A DNA stretch of 64,000 nucleotides from Odobenus rosmarus divergens. Its lineage: Eukaryota > Chordata > Mammalia > Carnivora > Odobenidae. The stretch lies in contig NW_004451660.1 of the NCBI RefSeq assembly GCF_000321225.1, positions 65,956 to 129,955 of the forward strand. The letters are read 5' to 3'. The stretch's first letter is position 1; every line of letters begins with the position of its first letter. Below the pieces are notes generated by a model, which saw only the letters and a list, made by a program, of their open reading frames with translations, was not told the origin of the DNA and ran no database searches. The translations under genes were made by a program, and so were the position numbers. Shown here piece after piece: positions 59,511-64,000 of this stretch.

Positions 59511-60055
59511 AAATTTGATCCGCTTTGTATATTCACTATAAGCAGAAATATATACAAGGTTATTACTAATCTCATGTAATAAAACTAGAGGGTACACATA
59601 CTGGGACCTAATGTTCCTGGAGGCTGATAAGAAAAAGATCTTTTAAGTAAATCATGTTGGAGAGGGAGGGGAAAGGTGCCTGTTTTGGCACGGCTTCTGA
59701 CAATACATATTTTTCTCTCCTCCTTAGAACTAAAGGCTCTCCACTTTCATGACTTAAGTACCCTCTTTTAGATCACTAGAATACTTTTACTAAAAGCTGA
59801 ATTTCCCTGTAACAAGATTAAAATATTTGGGCCATAACTTTATGTCAAATGCTAGAATTAACTCTTTGAGGCTGTCTTAAGAAAGTTCAAATTCCTTAGC
59901 ATGTCACTGAATAGGCCTCTTAATCTGATTCATGTCATTTTCCATGTCATTTGTATTAAACTATAAGACATCTTCCAGACAAGCCATGCTTTCTTATAGC
60001 TCCAACACTTTGCACATACTTTTGTTTCTTTCTGGGATTCCATGCCTGTTTTGTC
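59511..60055. other. no feature recognised
   Basis: Unique DNA up to the polypyrimidine insertion. Confidence 0.4.
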
Positions 60056-60065
60056 TGCTGGTCAG

Positions 60066-60196
60066 TTTGTTTGTTTGTTTCTTTCTTTCTTTCTTCCTTC
60101 CTTCCTTCCTTCCTTCCTCCCTCTCTCTCTCTTCCTTCCTCCTTCCCTTCCTTCCCCTTCCCTCCCCTCCCCTTCCCTTCCCTTTTTTTTTTTTTT
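60066..60196. repeat. 131-bp polypyrimidine tract flanked by a 10-bp direct repeat
   Basis: Blocks in order: (TTTG)n, (TTTC)n, (TTCC)n, (CT)n, CCTTCC variants, and a final T-run. TGCTGGTCAG stands at both sides (60056-60065 and 60197-60206). The direct repeat is what retroposition would leave, but no SINE or LINE body is present. Three overlapping Ser/Leu/Pro/Phe frames over it are artefacts of composition. Confidence 0.9.
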
Positions 60197-60206
60197 TGCT
60201 GGTCAG

Positions 60207-61544
60207 GTTCTAATCATCCTTTTAGAGACTCTTCTCTCCCAAATAATGTAAGTATTGCTTCCTGTAAACGGAGTTCCACAGGAGACTTAATTGCCTAGTG
60301 TTGGAAGGCAAGAACCACACCTCATTCACCTTTGTGTTACCAAAATTTTGTTCTTCCCTTCTTTAGTCCATTCTGGAATCTGGTTTGCTCACATGAGCCG
60401 TTGGCAGGGACACAAACACACACAAATGATCAATAGCATTTTTCCAGCCAATACATATTTGTGTTCCACGTACTATGCATGGAGAATACAGTAGTGAACA
60501 GGACAAACAGAGTCACTGGTCTCTAGGGATACTGTCTCTAATTTTCCTCTTGATTTCTAATTTAGAACCATTATACTTTATTCTTCCCTCGTTCTCAGGC
60601 CCATTTCCAAGACACATCTCCTAAGTCCTGCTTTACATTGTCCTTGCTTTGCGGATCCATTTGGGTAAGGCCAGCTTCTAGCCTTGTAGCCTGAAACTCT
60701 TTTAAACATGATTTTTTCTCTCTGCCAGCATGGGACTACAGATACGGGCAAAATGTACTCCCAACTTCTGCCCTTTGGGACCTGTGTTGATTGGGTCAGC
60801 CCCATTCAGCTATCCTTTCAAAGAGTCTGCAAGATGGTAAATGGTGATTCAATGTTCATTGAATGATGGGAAAATACGGAAATATATTCAAAGAAATAAT
60901 ATTATTTGAAATAGTAGTACAATTAGGATAAAGTATTGAATTTTATGGAAATTTGCATATGATCATCTAATGGAGCTATGATGGGCTTCATAATGACTTA
61001 GTGAAACTTTATCATTGTCATTTATTCTCATTTATTGTTTAAATGTGCCAACGATTCTATTTTAGCTTGCGGCAGGAAAGATGATTATTTCTTTTTCTAA
61101 TTCTGGCTAACGTATAAGAGGTTATGAAAGATATGCAAAGGTACAGGGACATTTAATCCCCCAAATTTATTCACTGATTTAACAAACCTTAAATTCAGAA
61201 TAATTGAATTGAAATGTCAAATTAAAAATGAAATGTCAGAGGACTTCTGCAGTAAGCCTTCCTGTACCAGATTATTTTCCACACATGAATCTCAAAAGAG
61301 AGCCAATTTAGCTTAAAAAAGAACTTCACCTTTTAATGGGAGTTGAAGTTAAATGACTAAACCTTTGTAATTTATATTGAGGGAAATAAAGTTTTTGAAA
61401 GTCCATTTCACTAATTCTATGCAACGTGTTTGGAAACTGTAGCAAAGTACATTATTCTCAGAATAAGGATTAGACACGGTCAATAAAAATTCTTCCAGAT
61501 TAGATAGATCCAAATACAATTTTTGGTACTTTCCAGATCATGTT
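60207..61544. other. unique sequence, no gene recognised
   Basis: No repeat body or exon is recognised. Confidence 0.4.
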
Positions 61545-61937
61545 TTTCCATTTGTATTTTTGGTAGTTTTATGGTTTTATTAACACAAATATGATGGGTA
61601 CACAAGCAGTCTATTCATTTTCTTCGCTGCGCAGCCTGGCATTGGGTTTGATGATTCTGACGGCCAGCTGGGCTGCTCGTTCCACAATGGCTTTGCGGTT
61701 CTCGGAGGAGCCATTATAAGCAATCTCCGTACAGTAAGGTTTGCTGCACATCAGCAGCACTTCAAGTTCCTTGACGTTGTGGACTAGGAACTTCTGGAAG
61801 CTACTGGGCAGCGTGTGCTTTGTTTTCTTGTTGCTCCCGTAACCAATGTTGGGCATTGAGATCTGGGTCTTGAATTTTCTGTGCACCCTACTGTCAATGC
61901 CTCTGGGTTCCACCCAGGGGTGCTTAATTTTGACATA
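61545..61937 (-). pseudogene. RPL32P: processed pseudogene of ribosomal protein L32 (RPL32), 5'-truncated
   Basis: The minus strand from about 61,937 to the stop at 61,611-61,613 matches RPL32 from about residue 28 (YVKIK) to the C-terminus (ARLRSEENE); the usual protein is 135 residues. Matching blocks include [28 protein letters not shown] and [12 protein letters not shown]. The 3' UTR-like part follows (61,566-61,610, with AATAAA at about 61,578-61,583) and then a decayed A-rich stretch, all without introns. The first 27 residues, the start codon and the promoter are missing, and several normally conserved positions are changed (for example R-to-H and N-to-S near the start, C-to-T near the end). 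The remaining frame has no stop, but with no start or promoter it should not make protein. The retroposition origin is inferred from the lack of introns and the A-rich end; no target duplication is clear. Confidence 0.93.
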
Positions 61938-61959
61938 TCCATATATTGTTTTGTTCAGT

Positions 61960-62105
61960 TCTAACTATGACCCTATGAAACAGGAAGATACTACTAATTC
62001 CATTTTATAAATAATACTCAGATAAATTAGTGACTTGCCAAATTAATGAAGCCCCAAATTGATGGACTTGGAATTTGAAGTCACATGCCTTTATACACTA
62101 TCCAT
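61960..62105 (-). repeat. MIR, antisense
   Basis: 'ccattttataaataatactcagataaattagtgacttgccaaattaatgaagccccaaattgatggacttggaatttgaagtcacatgcc' is in antisense MIR order. Confidence 0.65.
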
Positions 62106-63050
62106 TCTTAAGCTGTTATTGATGGTGCCTTATGGATATTAAGTCTCTTCTAGACAAAAAGAAAATACCCAAAAGACTTCATCGTCCTGTACATCATTGT
62201 AACTTTTATTCAGGTAGCATGTCTGGCACCTCCTGTGGTCAAGCAAAGGTGTAGGCAGTAGGTTAGGGAGATGAATAAACATGGCCCTTCTCCCTAGGCC
62301 CTTATAGTCTAAGAGAACAAAATATTTTTAATAATACGGATAGTGTTATCTAGTTAGACAAGAGAGTTTAAATAGAAACCTTTTATGTGACATAAAAGGC
62401 ACAGACTCATGATAGTGCCATGGAGGGTAAACTGATAAAGGCCAGAGAAATGAGAAAATACAGGCATATTCTCTAAACCATTCTTTTCATCTTTTACAAA
62501 TTTGACATATTTAATATTTTTTAAATTAAAGAACAAATAAAAGAAACTCAACGGATATTTCTCTGGATATTTCTCCAAATAACATTTGGAACTCTGGGAT
62601 TAATGATGGTATCATTTAATACATGTTTTCATAAATGATAATGATAAACATAGCCTTTTCAGATGTAGCAAACCTTCAAGTATCACAACATCCTTAAAGG
62701 TCCCATTCCCATGGTAAACCTTAAAGCCTGTGAAAGGCAGAAAAACTATATTCAAATGAAATAGAATGTGTTGAAGCTCACAAGACAGTAGACTTGGAAT
62801 GGTGTGTTAGGTGGTCAAGGGATAATGATAAATGTAGTAAAGGCTTTATCCGGGGGAAGCTAGGCTTCCATCCTACTTCAAAAACAAATTTGCCATAAAA
62901 GTCATCTGTGTTATAACTCCAAAGATCTACATGGTACATTCTGTATAGAATTTTATAATAGGCATATGACTATAAAGCAATTTAATTGCAGCAAACCTGA
63001 AAGTGTCCATTGAGGCTATATATCCTGGGATTAAAAAAACACACACACAG
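62106..63050. other. mostly unique; weak antisense L2 at 62,190-62,330
   Basis: 'ggtagcatgtctggcacctcctgtggtcaagc..gatgaataaacatggcccttctccctaggcccttatagtctaagag' resembles the antisense L2 terminus. A (CA)n run is at about 63,036-63,050. The rest is unique. Confidence 0.4.
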
Positions 63051-63054
63051 AATC

Positions 63055-63650
63055 CTATGTGTCAAACAGGCACCTCCAAACTAACATGTCCGAAATGAAA
63101 TTCTTGATTTCCACTTCACATGCACGTCCAATCCTGATCCTCCTTGGTCACTTACTCAGACCCAAACCTTCCAATCATCTGGAACAGCTCTCCCCCTCAC
63201 GCATCCCATCTGTCAGCAAATCCTGTTTGTCCCATCACTGAAATACGTTCGGAGACTATCCACATCTACCACCTCTACTTTAGTCCTGGGCACCATTATC
63301 TCCTTCCTGGACTGTTGCTTCTTTGTGGGTCTTCCAGCTTCTAATACTGCCTCCCCAACTGTCTACTCTCTAAATACCAGTCAGAGTGGCTCTACCAATA
63401 TGTGAACCAGTTCATGCGTCTCTTCTTCTCAAATCCTTCAGTGTCTCCCTATCTCACTCAGAAAACCAAAGTACTTGACCAAGACCTGCTCTAGGCCTAG
63501 GATCTACTCCTTAGTTCCCTCTGATCTCATCCCTGCTCCTCGGTCTCATCGTCTCTCATTCGCTTTCCTCTGGTCTCAGTATCCTCCTTGATGTTCCCCC
63601 AGCCTCTGGGCCTTTGTGTTTCTTATTGCCTTTGTCTAGCATCATTTATC
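63055..63650 (+). repeat. LINE L2, 3' part
   Basis: Sense order: 'ctaacatgtccgaaatgaaattcttg', 'tctgtcagcaaatcctg', 'gcaccattatctccttcctggactgttgc', 'tcaaatccttcagtgtctccctatctcactcagaaaaccaaagtac', 'gggcctttgtgtttcttattgcctttg'. It has no intact frame. Confidence 0.75.
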
Positions 63651-63904
63651 CCAGAGACTAATAAACAGTAGCTAAGATCAGGGGCAGGTCCAGGGTATAC
63701 ATGGCCGGAGGCTTATACAATTTGGGGGATCTATTTAAAAAAAGAATATGACACTTTGTATACAAAATTCAATAGAGGGCCTCAGAAAGGTCCATATATA
63801 TGAGGGACTGAACTTTTAGCTTCATCATCCTCATAATAAATCCACCTCTTATATGACACTATATGCCATGCACTGCTCTAAATGCTGTAATATACTACCT
63901 GATT

Positions 63905-64000
63905 TATTTTTTTTAAAGATTACATTTATTTATTTGAGAGAGAGAAAGAGAGAGAGAGCACAGAGGGAGAGAGAGGGAGAGGGAGAAGCAGACTCCCTGC
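63905..64000 (-). mobile_element. CAN SINE (SINEC), cut by window end
   Basis: Tail side of a minus-strand copy: AAAGATTACATTTATTTATTTGAGAG, GA-rich stretch, then 'gagaagcagactccctgc' at the last base. The head lies outside the window. Confidence 0.9.

Noticed and set aside
60042..60298. Ser/Leu/Pro-rich frames in three registers
   Set aside because: They are translations of the polypyrimidine tract.

Overview
The window looks like intergenic or intronic DNA from a caniform carnivoran mammal. The strongest evidence is 21 copies of the carnivore-specific tRNA-Lys-derived CAN SINE (SINEC). These have a tRNA-like head with the core TGGCTCAGTCGGTTAAG, a (CT)n stretch, and an AAATAAATAAAATCTT-type tail. 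There are also L1 3' ends of carnivore type. None of the SINEs looks like the young canid SINEC_Cf, so I infer an arctoid (bear, pinniped, mustelid or similar) rather than a dog; this is inference, not proof.

I find no convincing host protein-coding exon. The open frames are short, mostly lie inside repeats, or are what chance gives in AT-rich DNA. The only recognisable host-gene-derived sequence is a 5'-truncated processed pseudogene of ribosomal protein L32 (61545-61937, minus strand).

Layout. 1-6,360: mostly unique AT-rich DNA with an old L1-like relic (about 1,925-2,300) and an old LTR-like relic (about 3,570-3,945). 6,362-7,540: a long antisense L2. 9,109-9,495: a hAT-like DNA element next to a MIR. 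11,385-17,585: four SINEs, one of them splitting an antisense L1. 19,980-21,150: an MLT1 LTR, then a MIR split by a SINE. 25,258-30,268: SINEs, MER5-like elements, and between them a unique stretch (26,120-28,430) rich in homeodomain/POU-type sites. 31,080-34,677: a nested L1 complex. 35,087-36,190: an inverted SINE pair and an antisense L2. 38,165-38,970: another antisense L1. 44,208-50,666: SINEs, L2 and MLT1, including an L2 broken by both a SINE and an MLT1. 51,890-56,230: LTR relics, L2, MIR and SINEs. 57,700-60,210: two perfect or near-perfect hairpins and a TSD-flanked polypyrimidine insertion. 61,500-64,000: the RPL32 pseudogene, MIR and L2 relics, and a SINE cut by the window end.

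I did not find a new multi-gene system. The most promising unexplained signals are a 70-nt pre-miRNA-like hairpin at 59441-59510, a cluster of four TCTAATTA sites at 28311-28390 next to a TAATTA/POU-rich segment at 27060-27470, and a TSD-flanked pure polypyrimidine tract at 60056-60206. Repeat family names rest on remembered consensus features; boundaries of old repeats are approximate.
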